A stretch of DNA of 13,144 nucleotides from Terrisporobacter mayombei (GTDB taxonomy: Bacteria; Bacillota; Clostridia; Peptostreptococcales; Peptostreptococcaceae), in contig NZ_JACRYU010000003.1 of assembly GCF_014333445.1 (NCBI RefSeq), forward strand, positions 1 to 13,144, read 5' to 3'. Each line of letters starts with the position of its first letter. Position 1 is the stretch's first letter. The notes beneath the pieces are model-generated. The model was not told the DNA's origin, ran no database searches, and saw only the letters and a program-made list of their open reading frames with translations. Position numbers and translations under genes: made by a program. This document shows, in pieces, positions 6,390-13,144 of the stretch.

Positions 6390-8321
6390 ATGAAAGTCTA
6401 TGATAGTAACAACTTAAGAAATATTGCAATACTAGGACATAGTGGATGTGGAAAGTCAAATCTAATTGATGCCCTAGCGTATACCACAAATATCTCAAAT
6501 AAAATGCCTAAAATATCTGATAAAGTAAATATGACTTATAGCATAGGATTAACTCCAATAGAGTATAACAATGTGAAATACAACTTATTAGATACTCCAG
6601 GTTATTTTGATTTTAGTGGTGAAGTTATATCTTCTTTAAGAGCAAGTGATGCAGCTATTATAGTTATAGATGCAACTTCTCCTATACAAGTTGGAACAGA
6701 GAAATCTTTAGAACTAACTGAAAACATGCCTAAAATAATGTTTATTAATAAAATAGACAATGAAAAGGCGAGATATAAAGATGCAATAGAGATGTTAAGA
6801 AAAAAATATGACAATAAGATAGTACCAATGATAAGCCCTATATATAAAGATAAAAAATTTGTTAAACTACATAATATCCTTGAGAACTTGGATGACGATT
6901 TAGATGGAGAATTTAAAGAACAAGTTTCTAGTGTAAAAGAAGCATTGATGGAACATATAGCTGAAACTGATGATGAAGTATTAGATAAATATTTTAATGG
7001 AGAAGAATTAACTCCAGAAGAAATACAAAAAGGAATAATAATAGGTATACAAAGCGGAGATATAATACCTGTTATATGTGGATCTACTATCAATAATATA
7101 GGTTCAGAAGAAATACTAAAAACTATAGGATCATATATTGAACCAAACTATATTAAATATGAAGAACCTTTAAAAGCCTTGGTATTTAAAACTATGGTTG
7201 ATCCATTTGTAGGAAAAATATCTTATATAAAAGTAGTTCAAGGTCAATTGAAAAAAGATTCTGAAGTTATAAACCTAAACAAAGATGTAAGAGAAAAAAT
7301 ATCTAATTTATATACAATGAAAAGAGGAGAATTAGAGGAAGTAGATTGTGCTAATGCTGGAGATATCGTAGTAGTTACTAAGATTGACTCTTTGAAAACA
7401 GGAAATACTTTGGCAAGTAGTAGTAAAGAAGAATTATTAGATGAAATTAATTTACCAAAACCTCAAATATATTATGCTGTAGTACCTAAAAATAAAGGTG
7501 AGGAAGATAAAATAGGTTCAGTACTAAACAAGATATCTGAGGAAGATCCAACTATACATTGGTATAGAAATCCAGAAACTAAGCAAACGTTAGTTGGGGG
7601 TCAAGGTGAACTTCACATAAATACGATTAAAAATAAAATGAAAGAAAAATTTGGAGTAGATGTAGACTTAGAAGACATAAAAGTTGCTTATAGAGAAACT
7701 ATAAAAGGTACTTCTGATGTTCAAGGAAAGCATAAAAAGCAATCAGGAGGACATGGTCAATACGGCGATGTAAAAATTAAGTTTACCAGATCAAATGATG
7801 ATTTTGAGTTTGCAGAAGAAATATTTGGTGGGTCTGTACCAAAATCATATATACCAGCAGTAGAAAAAGGATTAAAAGACTCTATGCAAAAAGGAATTCT
7901 TGCAGGATATCCTGTTACTAATATAAAAGCAGTATTATATGATGGTTCATACCATGATGTAGATTCATCTGAAATGGCATTTAAAATGGCAGCTTCTTTA
8001 GCATTTAAAAAAGGAATGGAAGAAGCTAAACCAATATTATTAGAACCTATTATGAAACTTATTATAACTATCCCAGAGGAATATATGGGAGATGTAATGG
8101 GTGATATAAATAAGAGAAGAGGTAAAATCTTAGGTATGGAACCGGATAATAAAGGAAAACAAATAATATATGCTGAGGCACCTCAAAGCGAAACATTTAA
8201 ATATGCAATTGATTTAAGATCTATGACTCAAGGTAGAGGATACTTTGAAATGGAACTGGAAAAGTATAACGAAGTTCCTCAACAACTTGCTTCAAAAATA
8301 ATAGAAGAAGCAAATAATTAA
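6390..8321 (+). CDS. EF-G-like translational GTPase paralogue
   Basis: A 643-residue protein with the five-domain layout of elongation factor G, but of the EF-G-like class rather than FusA (usually about 690). G domain about 1-250: P-loop GHSGCGKS (16-23), DTPG (68-71), NKID (120-123) and a G5-like CGST (230-233). Domain II about 258-345, III about 357-430, IV about 435-555 with GKHKKQSGGHGQYG (446-459) and DVDSSEMAF (523-531), V about 556-643. Domain IV, which enters the ribosomal A site in EF-G, is complete, so ribosome binding is likely (inference). Two oddities: the stretch from P-loop to DTPG is short and lacks the usual acidic/RGIT switch I text, and Tyr72 replaces the catalytic His of DTPGH. 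The gene has its own ribosome binding site (AAAGGTAGGTG, 6375-6385) and terminator. It is not a recognisable tetracycline-protection protein. Role unknown. Confidence 0.9.
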   Translation: MKVYDSNNLRNIAILGHSGCGKSNLIDALAYTTNISNKMPKISDKVNMTYSIGLTPIEYNNVKYNLLDTPGYFDFSGEVISSLRASDAAIIVIDATSPIQVGTEKSLELTENMPKIMFINKIDNEKARYKDAIEMLRKKYDNKIVPMISPIYKDKKFVKLHNILENLDDDLDGEFKEQVSSVKEALMEHIAETDDEVLDKYFNGEELTPEEIQKGIIIGIQSGDIIPVICGSTINNIGSEEILKTIGSYIEPNYIKYEEPLKALVFKTMVDPFVGKISYIKVVQGQLKKDSEVINLNKDVREKISNLYTMKRGELEEVDCANAGDIVVVTKIDSLKTGNTLASSSKEELLDEINLPKPQIYYAVVPKNKGEEDKIGSVLNKISEEDPTIHWYRNPETKQTLVGGQGELHINTIKNKMKEKFGVDVDLEDIKVAYRETIKGTSDVQGKHKKQSGGHGQYGDVKIKFTRSNDDFEFAEEIFGGSVPKSYIPAVEKGLKDSMQKGILAGYPVTNIKAVLYDGSYHDVDSSEMAFKMAASLAFKKGMEEAKPILLEPIMKLIITIPEEYMGDVMGDINKRRGKILGMEPDNKGKQIIYAEAPQSETFKYAIDLRSMTQGRGYFEMELEKYNEVPQQLASKIIEEANN

Positions 8322-8336
8322 AAAACATATAAATAA

Positions 8337-8377
8337 AAACGGCATGATATTGAATAATATTGTGTCGTTTATTTTTT
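8337..8377 (+). terminator. Terminator of the EF-G-like gene
   Basis: AAACGGCATGATATT (8337-8351) pairs along its whole length with AATATTGTGTCGTTT (8356-8370), including three G-U pairs, around a GAAT loop. Six T follow at 8372-8377. It separates this gene from the ctsR operon. Confidence 0.92.
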
Positions 8378-8443
8378 ATATTATAAATAAAATATATACC
8401 TGTTTTTATTTATAATAATTAGATTATATAACTAAAAGATGTA

Positions 8444-8449
8444 TATAAT
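8444..8449 (+). promoter_or_regulatory. -10 element of the ctsR operon promoter
   Basis: A perfect TATAAT. Transcription would begin near 8456, so the CtsR box at 8463-8479 overlaps the first transcribed bases. No good -35 was found; TTAGAT (8419-8424) is a poor match at 19-base spacing. Confidence 0.6.
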
Positions 8450-8462
8450 ATATATTAATGGT

Positions 8463-8479
8463 AGTCAAAGAAAGTCAAA
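8463..8479 (+). promoter_or_regulatory. CtsR operator (heptad direct repeat)
   Basis: AGTCAAA GAA AGTCAAA fits the known CtsR consensus RGTCAAA NAN RGTCAAA at every defined position. It sits just downstream of the -10 and 31 bases before the ctsR start, so bound CtsR would block initiation. This implies autoregulation and heat or stress induction of the whole ctsR-mcsA-mcsB-clpC operon. Confidence 0.95.
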
Positions 8480-8509
8480 TAATAATCAATTTAGTTAAGT
8501 GGTGATAAT

Positions 8510-8974
8510 ATGGCTTCAATCAGTGATATAATTGAAAAATTTATTAGAGACTTAATGAAAGATAGCAATCAAATACAAATTCAAAGAAATGAACTCGCCA
8601 ATCTATTTAATTGTGCCCCATCTCAGATAAATTATGTGTTAACAACTCGATTTTCTAGAGAAAAAGGGTACGAGATTCGTAGTAAAAAAGGGGGTGGAGG
8701 ATATGTTGAAATTAATAAAATCAAAACAAATAGCACAGAACATATTTTACACACTATATATGAAAAAATCGACAAGGAAATAACATATTTCCAGGGAAAA
8801 GTTATAATTAATTGGCTATTAGACATAAACATTATTAACAACAAAGAAGCAAAAATAATATTATGTTCTATAGATGATAAATCTTTAAATACGCCCATAT
8901 ATGGATTAAATGAAAAAATAAGAGCAAGAATTTTAAAAAATATAATAGAAGAATTATTTAACATAGAGGAGTGA
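8510..8974 (+). CDS. ctsR: CtsR, repressor of class III heat-shock genes
   Basis: Dimeric winged-helix repressor that binds the heptad repeat upstream of clp genes and releases on heat or stress. At 154 residues it is full length. The N-terminal DNA-binding domain covers about 1-70: opening MASISDIIEKFI, helix-turn-helix around FNCAPSQINYVLTTRF (33-48), and the glycine-rich wing SKKGGGGYVEI (58-68), whose turn enters the minor groove and senses heat in family members. The C-terminal dimer and ClpC-facing domain covers about 75-154. The wing carries Lys60 where Bacillus and Geobacillus CtsR have Arg62, the residue phosphorylated by McsB there (recalled alignment). The start ATG follows AAGTGGTGAT (8497-8506). 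It is the first gene of the operon and overlaps the mcsA ribosome binding site (GAGGAG, 8966-8971). Confidence 0.97.
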   Translation: MASISDIIEKFIRDLMKDSNQIQIQRNELANLFNCAPSQINYVLTTRFSREKGYEIRSKKGGGGYVEINKIKTNSTEHILHTIYEKIDKEITYFQGKVIINWLLDINIINNKEAKIILCSIDDKSLNTPIYGLNEKIRARILKNIIEELFNIEE

Positions 8975-8978
8975 TATT

Positions 8979-9509
8979 ATGTTATGCCAAGTATGTCATA
9001 AAAAAACAGCTGCAGTTTTCATTAGCTCCATCATAAATGGTCAAGAGACTAGATTATACTTATGTAATGATTGTGCAAAGGATTATCCTTTATTTAATTT
9101 GAATTTAGATGAATCATTTTCAATAAAAGATTTGATGGATAAACTTAAATTAGAAGGCACATCTAAAAAAGAGAATAAGCAATTATCGTTAGAAAAAGAT
9201 AATATGTATAAGAATATAATTTGTCCAGAATGCTGTAGCACGTATGATGAATACAGAGAAACAGGAAAATTAGGATGTAGTTGTTGTTATGAAGCATTTG
9301 AAAAACAGCTTAGACCAATATTAAAAAACATTTATGGATATTCAGATTATGTAGGTAAAATTCCTAAAAGTGATAATACTCATATATATGTACGTAATGA
9401 AATAAGAATTTTAAAAGAAGACTTAAATAGGGCTGTTGAAAAAGAAGAATATGAAAAAGCAGCGGATATTAGAGATAAAATAAAAGAATTAGAAGAATGT
9501 AATGAATAG
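8979..9509 (+). CDS. mcsA: McsA, zinc-binding adaptor of McsB and ClpC
   Basis: Cytosolic partner that activates or stabilises McsB and links it to CtsR and ClpC in Bacillus. At 176 residues it has normal length. Two Cys4 zinc fingers are visible. The first is C3-x2-C6 with C29-x2-C32. The second is C82-x2-C85 with C100-x2-C103, in the family pattern CPxC...GC..CY. Extra cysteines at 86 and 102 sit beside the ligands. Residues about 140-172 form a UvrB/UvrC-type UVR helical hairpin (EEYEKAADIRDKIKELE), a likely protein-docking element shared with the ClpC middle domain. Translation starts four bases after the ctsR stop. It is in the same reading frame as mcsB, separated by the TAG at 9507-9509 and 15 further bases. 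Confidence 0.95.
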   Translation: MLCQVCHKKTAAVFISSIINGQETRLYLCNDCAKDYPLFNLNLDESFSIKDLMDKLKLEGTSKKENKQLSLEKDNMYKNIICPECCSTYDEYRETGKLGCSCCYEAFEKQLRPILKNIYGYSDYVGKIPKSDNTHIYVRNEIRILKEDLNRAVEKEEYEKAADIRDKIKELEECNE

Positions 9510-9524
9510 GAAGGTGATTTATTT

Positions 9525-10529
9525 ATGGAAAATACTATAGTGATGAATAATCAAGTATCATTATCTAGAAATATAAATAATTATCCTTTTCCTCATAAAT
9601 TAAATGAATCAGAGGCCATGTATATAGTGAATAAGGTGAGCAAAATATTATTAAATTCACCAGATTTGCAACAAGAGGATTTTATTTTGAAAAATATGAA
9701 AGACATTACTGATGTAGAGAAAATAACACTTATAGAGAGAAATATTATAAGTAATAAGTTTTCTAAAAATGATATTTCGTCAATATTAATTAATAAGAAT
9801 AAAAGTAAATTCATATTAATTAATGATGATAATCATATTGAGATTAAAATATATATGAATAACTTAGATTTAGATGAGGCTCTTAATACTGCTAATCACA
9901 TAGATGATATATTAGGTGAAAAATTAGACTATTCTTTCGATGAGCATTTGGGATATTTAACTAGCTGTCCAGCTAATGCTGGAACTGGATTAAAAGCTTC
10001 TGTAACACTTCATTTACCTGTATTATCATTACAAAAGAAAATAGAAAATTATCATAATATAGGACATAAATTAGGTATAAATATAAAGGGTATTTGCAAT
10101 GAAAAGTCAAATACATTAGGGAATATGTATGAAATAACAAATCAAAATATCATAGGAAGGTCAGAAAAAAATATACTTGAAAGCTTAAAAAGTATTGTTA
10201 AAGAGATAATAGAAAAAGAAATAGACTCAAGAGAAATGCTAAAGATAGAGGCAAATATAGAGGTGGAAGATGAAGTTTATAGGTCTTTAGGAATACTTGA
10301 AAATGCGAGGATTATTTCTGCTCAAGAGACTATGAAGCACTTATCTAATATTAAATTAGGGATAGAGATGGATTATATTAATGACATAAATTTAGATAAA
10401 GTAACAAACCTTATGAAAGGAATGCAACCTGCACTAAGGTTAATGTCTCCTCTAACTAGTAATAGCGATATAGAAAGGGCTAGTTATATCAGAAATGAAT
10501 TTATTTTAGCAAATAGAAATAAGAAATAG
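9525..10529 (+). CDS. mcsB: McsB-family protein, probable arginine pseudokinase
   Basis: By position and fold this is McsB, the phosphagen-kinase-type protein arginine kinase that marks CtsR and misfolded proteins for ClpCP. It has 334 residues and starts about 18 residues later than Bacillus McsB. An in-frame TAG lies 15 bases upstream, so no missed longer start is possible. The kinase hallmarks are altered. SxRxRxxRN reads NNQVSLSRN (8-16). NEEDHxR reads NDDNHIE (100-106). GTGLRASV reads GTGLKASV (153-160). The RGxxGE position reads KGICNE (188-193). Thus all five nucleotide-binding arginines are replaced. Conserved features remain: YLTSCP with Cys148, Glu193, VYRS (251-254), and the C-terminal ERASYIRNEF region. 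The ribosome binding site overlaps the mcsA stop. Fold and operon role are secure; kinase activity is doubtful. Confidence 0.9.
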   Translation: MENTIVMNNQVSLSRNINNYPFPHKLNESEAMYIVNKVSKILLNSPDLQQEDFILKNMKDITDVEKITLIERNIISNKFSKNDISSILINKNKSKFILINDDNHIEIKIYMNNLDLDEALNTANHIDDILGEKLDYSFDEHLGYLTSCPANAGTGLKASVTLHLPVLSLQKKIENYHNIGHKLGINIKGICNEKSNTLGNMYEITNQNIIGRSEKNILESLKSIVKEIIEKEIDSREMLKIEANIEVEDEVYRSLGILENARIISAQETMKHLSNIKLGIEMDYINDINLDKVTNLMKGMQPALRLMSPLTSNSDIERASYIRNEFILANRNKK

Positions 10530-10540
10530 GAGGGATAAAA

Positions 10541-13000
10541 ATGTACTTCAATAGATTTACCCAAAGAGCTAAGACTGCAATTGATTTAGGAGTAGAGTCT
10601 GCAAAAAAACTTGGCCATAAAATCGTCGGAACAGAGCATTTACTTCTAGGTCTTCTAAAAGAAAAAGATGGAATAGCAGCTAATGTTTTAAATAAATTAG
10701 GAACAACAGAAGATATCCTTGAAATTAAAATAATAGAAATAGAAGGCCAAAATGACGAGATAAAATCTGAGGTAACATTAAGTCCTAGATCAAAACAAGT
10801 ACTAGAACTATCAGGAGCTTTCGCTAATAAACTTAAGACAAATTACATAGGAACGGAACATATTTTGTTAGCTCTTGCACAAGAAGGAGAAGGCTTAGGT
10901 ATGAAAATTCTAGCATCATTAAATATAGATGCCAGAGATATAGCTGAAGGTATTATAGAAATGATGGGAATAGATAGCTATTCTTCAGGCGATGGTGAAT
11001 CAAATAAAAGTAGTAGTACTAATTTTTCGTCAGAAAGTACATCATCAAAATTACTTGATAAGTATGGACGAAACCTTACTGAAAGTGCTAGACAAGATAA
11101 AATAGACCCTGTGATTGGGAGAAAAAAAGAAATAGAAAGAATTATTCAGATTCTAAGTAGAAGAACAAAGAATAATCCGGTATTAATTGGAGATCCTGGT
11201 GTAGGAAAGACAGCTATAGCAGAAGGTCTAGCAATTAATATAGCAGAAGGAAGAGTTCCAGATAATTTAAGAAATAAGATATTGTACACTTTAGATATGG
11301 GATCCCTTTTAGCTGGAGCTAAATATAGAGGCGAATTTGAAGAAAGAATAAAGCAAGTTATAGATGAGGTAATAAAAAAAGGTAATATAATTTTATTTAT
11401 AGATGAAATGCATACTATTATTGGTGCAGGAGCTACAGGTGAAGGTTCAATTGATGCTTCTAATATATTAAAACCATGCTTAGCAAGAGGGGAAATACAA
11501 ATAATAGGTGCTACGACTATAGATGAATACAGAAAACATGTTGAAAAAGATAGTGGTTTAGAAAGAAGATTTCAATCTGTTCTAATAGAGGAACCAACCA
11601 AAGAAGATACAATTGAAATTTTAAAAGGTTTAAGAGATAAGTATGAAGCACATCACAAGGTAAAGATAACAGATGAGTCTATAAAAGCATCAGTTGAGCT
11701 ATCAGTAAGATATATAACGGATAGATTTTTACCAGATAAGGCCATAGATTTAATAGATGAATCAGCATCAAAAGTTAGGTTAAAGGAAAATACACCTCCA
11801 AAAGAGATTAAAGATTTAGAAGAGAGAATAAATAGTATCAAAAAAGAGAAAGAGGAATCTATTAGAGGTCAAAACTTTGAGAAAGCTGCAACACTAAGAG
11901 ATGAACAACGAAAAACACAAGATCAGTTAGATAAAATTAGAAGAGACTGGAGTAGTATATCAAAGCATGAAAATGTCGTTGATTCGGAAGTAATTGCAGA
12001 GGTTGTAAGTCTTTGGACTGGAATACCTGTTAATACTATGATGGAAGAAGAAGCAGAACGATTATTAAAATTAGAAGATATATTACATGAAAGAGTCGTT
12101 GGCCAGGAACAAGCTATAAAGTCTATTTGTACAGCTATTAGAAGAGCTAGAGCAGGACTTAAGGACCCTAATAGACCCATTGGTTCATTTTTATTTCTAG
12201 GACCAACAGGTGTGGGTAAGACGGAGTTAAGTAAGGCTTTAGCTGAGGCTGAATTTGGTGATGAGAATCAAATTATACGTATAGATATGTCTGAATATAT
12301 GGAAAAACATTCAGTATCTAGATTGATAGGCTCTCCTCCTGGGTATGTAGGTTATGACGAAGGAGGACAGTTAACTGAGAAGGTAAGAAGACACCCATAC
12401 TCAGTAGTGTTATTTGATGAGATAGAAAAAGCACATCCAGATGTTTTTAATATATTATTACAGATATTGGATGATGGTAGGCTGACTGATTCTAAAGGGA
12501 GAACTATTGATTTTAAAAATACTATATTAATAATGACTTCTAATGTTGGAGCTAGTACAATTAAAAAACAAAAAACATTAGGATTTAGCTCCCATAATCA
12601 AGCTGAAGTAGATAAAAACGAATATGAAAAAATGAAAGAGAATATCATGATGGAACTTAAAAAGCAATTTAGACCTGAGTTTTTGAACAGAATAGATGAT
12701 ATAATAGTATTCCATTCACTTAATAAACAGGATATTTCTCAAATAGTAAAATTGATGTGTAAAACATTAATAAATAGATTAGATGAAATGACAATTAAAT
12801 TAGAGATGGATGAAGAAGCAATAGATTTAATTGCTAAAGAAGGTTTGGATTTAGAATATGGAGCTAGACCTTTAAAAAGATCTATACAAAAAGAATTAGA
12901 AAATGAATTATCAGAATTGATTTTACAGGGAACAATAAAGTCAGGAGATAGAGTTGAAGCGACTGTTAAAGAAGGAAAAATGGCTTTTGAAGTAAAATAA
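10541..13000 (+). CDS. clpC: ClpC, AAA+ unfoldase of the ClpCP protease
   Basis: Hexameric ATP-driven unfoldase that feeds substrates, including stress-damaged proteins and CtsR, to ClpP. 819 residues, normal length. The N-domain (about 1-145) has two repeats, each with GTEH (Glu32 and Glu106, the phosphoarginine-pocket positions known in Bacillus). A Ser-rich linker covers about 147-169. AAA1: Walker A GDPGVGKT (217-224), Walker B LFIDE (285-289), arginine-finger region GLERRF (339-344). The coiled-coil middle domain with a UVR motif (about 420-465) is the adaptor-binding feature that marks ClpC rather than ClpA. AAA2: Walker A GPTGVGKT (554-561), Walker B VLFDE (623-627). The LGF loop (680-682) docks on ClpP. 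The start follows an excellent AGGAGGG (10528-10534) overlapping the mcsB stop. It is the last gene of the operon. Confidence 0.98.
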   Translation: MYFNRFTQRAKTAIDLGVESAKKLGHKIVGTEHLLLGLLKEKDGIAANVLNKLGTTEDILEIKIIEIEGQNDEIKSEVTLSPRSKQVLELSGAFANKLKTNYIGTEHILLALAQEGEGLGMKILASLNIDARDIAEGIIEMMGIDSYSSGDGESNKSSSTNFSSESTSSKLLDKYGRNLTESARQDKIDPVIGRKKEIERIIQILSRRTKNNPVLIGDPGVGKTAIAEGLAINIAEGRVPDNLRNKILYTLDMGSLLAGAKYRGEFEERIKQVIDEVIKKGNIILFIDEMHTIIGAGATGEGSIDASNILKPCLARGEIQIIGATTIDEYRKHVEKDSGLERRFQSVLIEEPTKEDTIEILKGLRDKYEAHHKVKITDESIKASVELSVRYITDRFLPDKAIDLIDESASKVRLKENTPPKEIKDLEERINSIKKEKEESIRGQNFEKAATLRDEQRKTQDQLDKIRRDWSSISKHENVVDSEVIAEVVSLWTGIPVNTMMEEEAERLLKLEDILHERVVGQEQAIKSICTAIRRARAGLKDPNRPIGSFLFLGPTGVGKTELSKALAEAEFGDENQIIRIDMSEYMEKHSVSRLIGSPPGYVGYDEGGQLTEKVRRHPYSVVLFDEIEKAHPDVFNILLQILDDGRLTDSKGRTIDFKNTILIMTSNVGASTIKKQKTLGFSSHNQAEVDKNEYEKMKENIMMELKKQFRPEFLNRIDDIIVFHSLNKQDISQIVKLMCKTLINRLDEMTIKLEMDEEAIDLIAKEGLDLEYGARPLKRSIQKELENELSELILQGTIKSGDRVEATVKEGKMAFEVK

Positions 13001-13009
13001 TTTTAACAA

Positions 13010-13030
13010 TAGAGGGGGGGAACCCTTCTA
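13010..13030 (+). other. Small G-tract hairpin behind clpC
   Basis: TAGAGGG can pair with CCCTTCTA (one bulged T) around GGGGAA. It includes a run of seven G (13014-13020). No T run follows and no ORF begins here, although the purine tract resembles a ribosome binding site. Role unknown. Confidence 0.4.
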
Positions 13031-13068
13031 GTGTTGCATTAATGTAAAATTTAATACTTTACAAAATG

Positions 13069-13121
13069 ACCCTCATGATTTTAGAGCTAACGCTCAATTA
13101 TTATGAGGGTTGAAATTTTTT
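13069..13121 (+). terminator. Probable terminator of the ctsR operon
   Basis: ACCCTCAT (13069-13076) pairs with ATGAGGGT (13103-13110). An inner GAGC/GCTC stem with a TAAC loop sits inside a partly unpaired middle. Six T (13116-13121) follow after a five-base gap, so the T run is not flush with the stem. It is the only good candidate before the window ends. Confidence 0.7.
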
Positions 13122-13144
13122 CCATTTTATTTTTAGACACACTT

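Noticed and set aside
6602..7093. Antisense 163-codon frame inside the EF-G-like gene, hydrophobic on translation
   Set aside because: Its hydrophobic look comes from reading acidic and lysine-rich codons in reverse. The + strand frame has clear GTPase motifs throughout.
6390..8321. Tetracycline resistance (ribosomal protection) protein
   Set aside because: Shares only the general EF-G architecture. The P-loop GHSGCGKS and DTPGY differ from the AHVDAGKTT and DTPGH of TetM-type proteins, and the context is housekeeping, not mobile.
13031..13042. Start codon GTG behind the purine-rich tract after clpC as a new gene
   Set aside because: The frame stops after three codons (GTG TTG CAT TAA).

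Overview
The window is about 30% G+C Firmicutes DNA. Everything points to the Peptostreptococcaceae, close to Clostridioides difficile or Paraclostridium/Romboutsia. The signs are AT-rich third positions, strong GGAGG-type ribosome binding sites, a dense tRNA array with encoded CCA ends, a clostridial pyruvate carboxylase, and the Gram-positive ctsR-mcsA-mcsB-clpC heat-shock operon. The assignment to family is inference from gene style; no search was run.

Layout. Bases 1-1602 hold the end of a tRNA array: 17 complete tRNA genes plus the 3' tail of an eighteenth, all on the + strand, closed by a rho-independent terminator at 1607-1636. Identical tRNA-Val(UAC) genes stand near both ends. A single-gene unit for an unrecognised acidic 137-residue protein follows (1733-2146) with its own terminator. 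A gene-free AT-rich stretch of about 490 bases contains a long perfect-armed palindrome and leads into pyc (2715-6149), a full-length biotin-dependent pyruvate carboxylase with a strong terminator. After a small decayed reading frame (6225-6372) comes a gene for an EF-G-like translational GTPase paralogue (6390-8321), again with its own terminator. The rest is the CtsR regulon operon: a promoter with a textbook CtsR heptad repeat (8463-8479), then ctsR, mcsA, mcsB and clpC at gaps of 4, 15 and 11 bases, and a final hairpin at 13069-13121.

How the genes fit together. pyc makes oxaloacetate from pyruvate and stands alone. CtsR should repress its own operon through the heptad repeat. McsA (zinc-finger adaptor) and McsB (arginine-kinase family) normally inactivate CtsR under stress and mark proteins with phosphoarginine. 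ClpC, a two-ring AAA+ unfoldase with a ClpP-docking loop, degrades the marked proteins.

Most notable observation. The McsB here lacks all five nucleotide-phosphate-binding arginines of the phosphagen-kinase fold (Gln10, Ser12, Glu106, Lys157 and Lys188 stand in their places). The CtsR has Lys60 where other CtsR proteins have the arginine that McsB phosphorylates. This suggests that the writing side of the phosphoarginine system has been lost or replaced by another mechanism, while McsA, ClpC and operon order were kept. The EF-G paralogue also departs from canonical translational GTPases: it has a shortened switch I and Tyr in place of the catalytic His. No mobile element, CRISPR array or prophage was seen.
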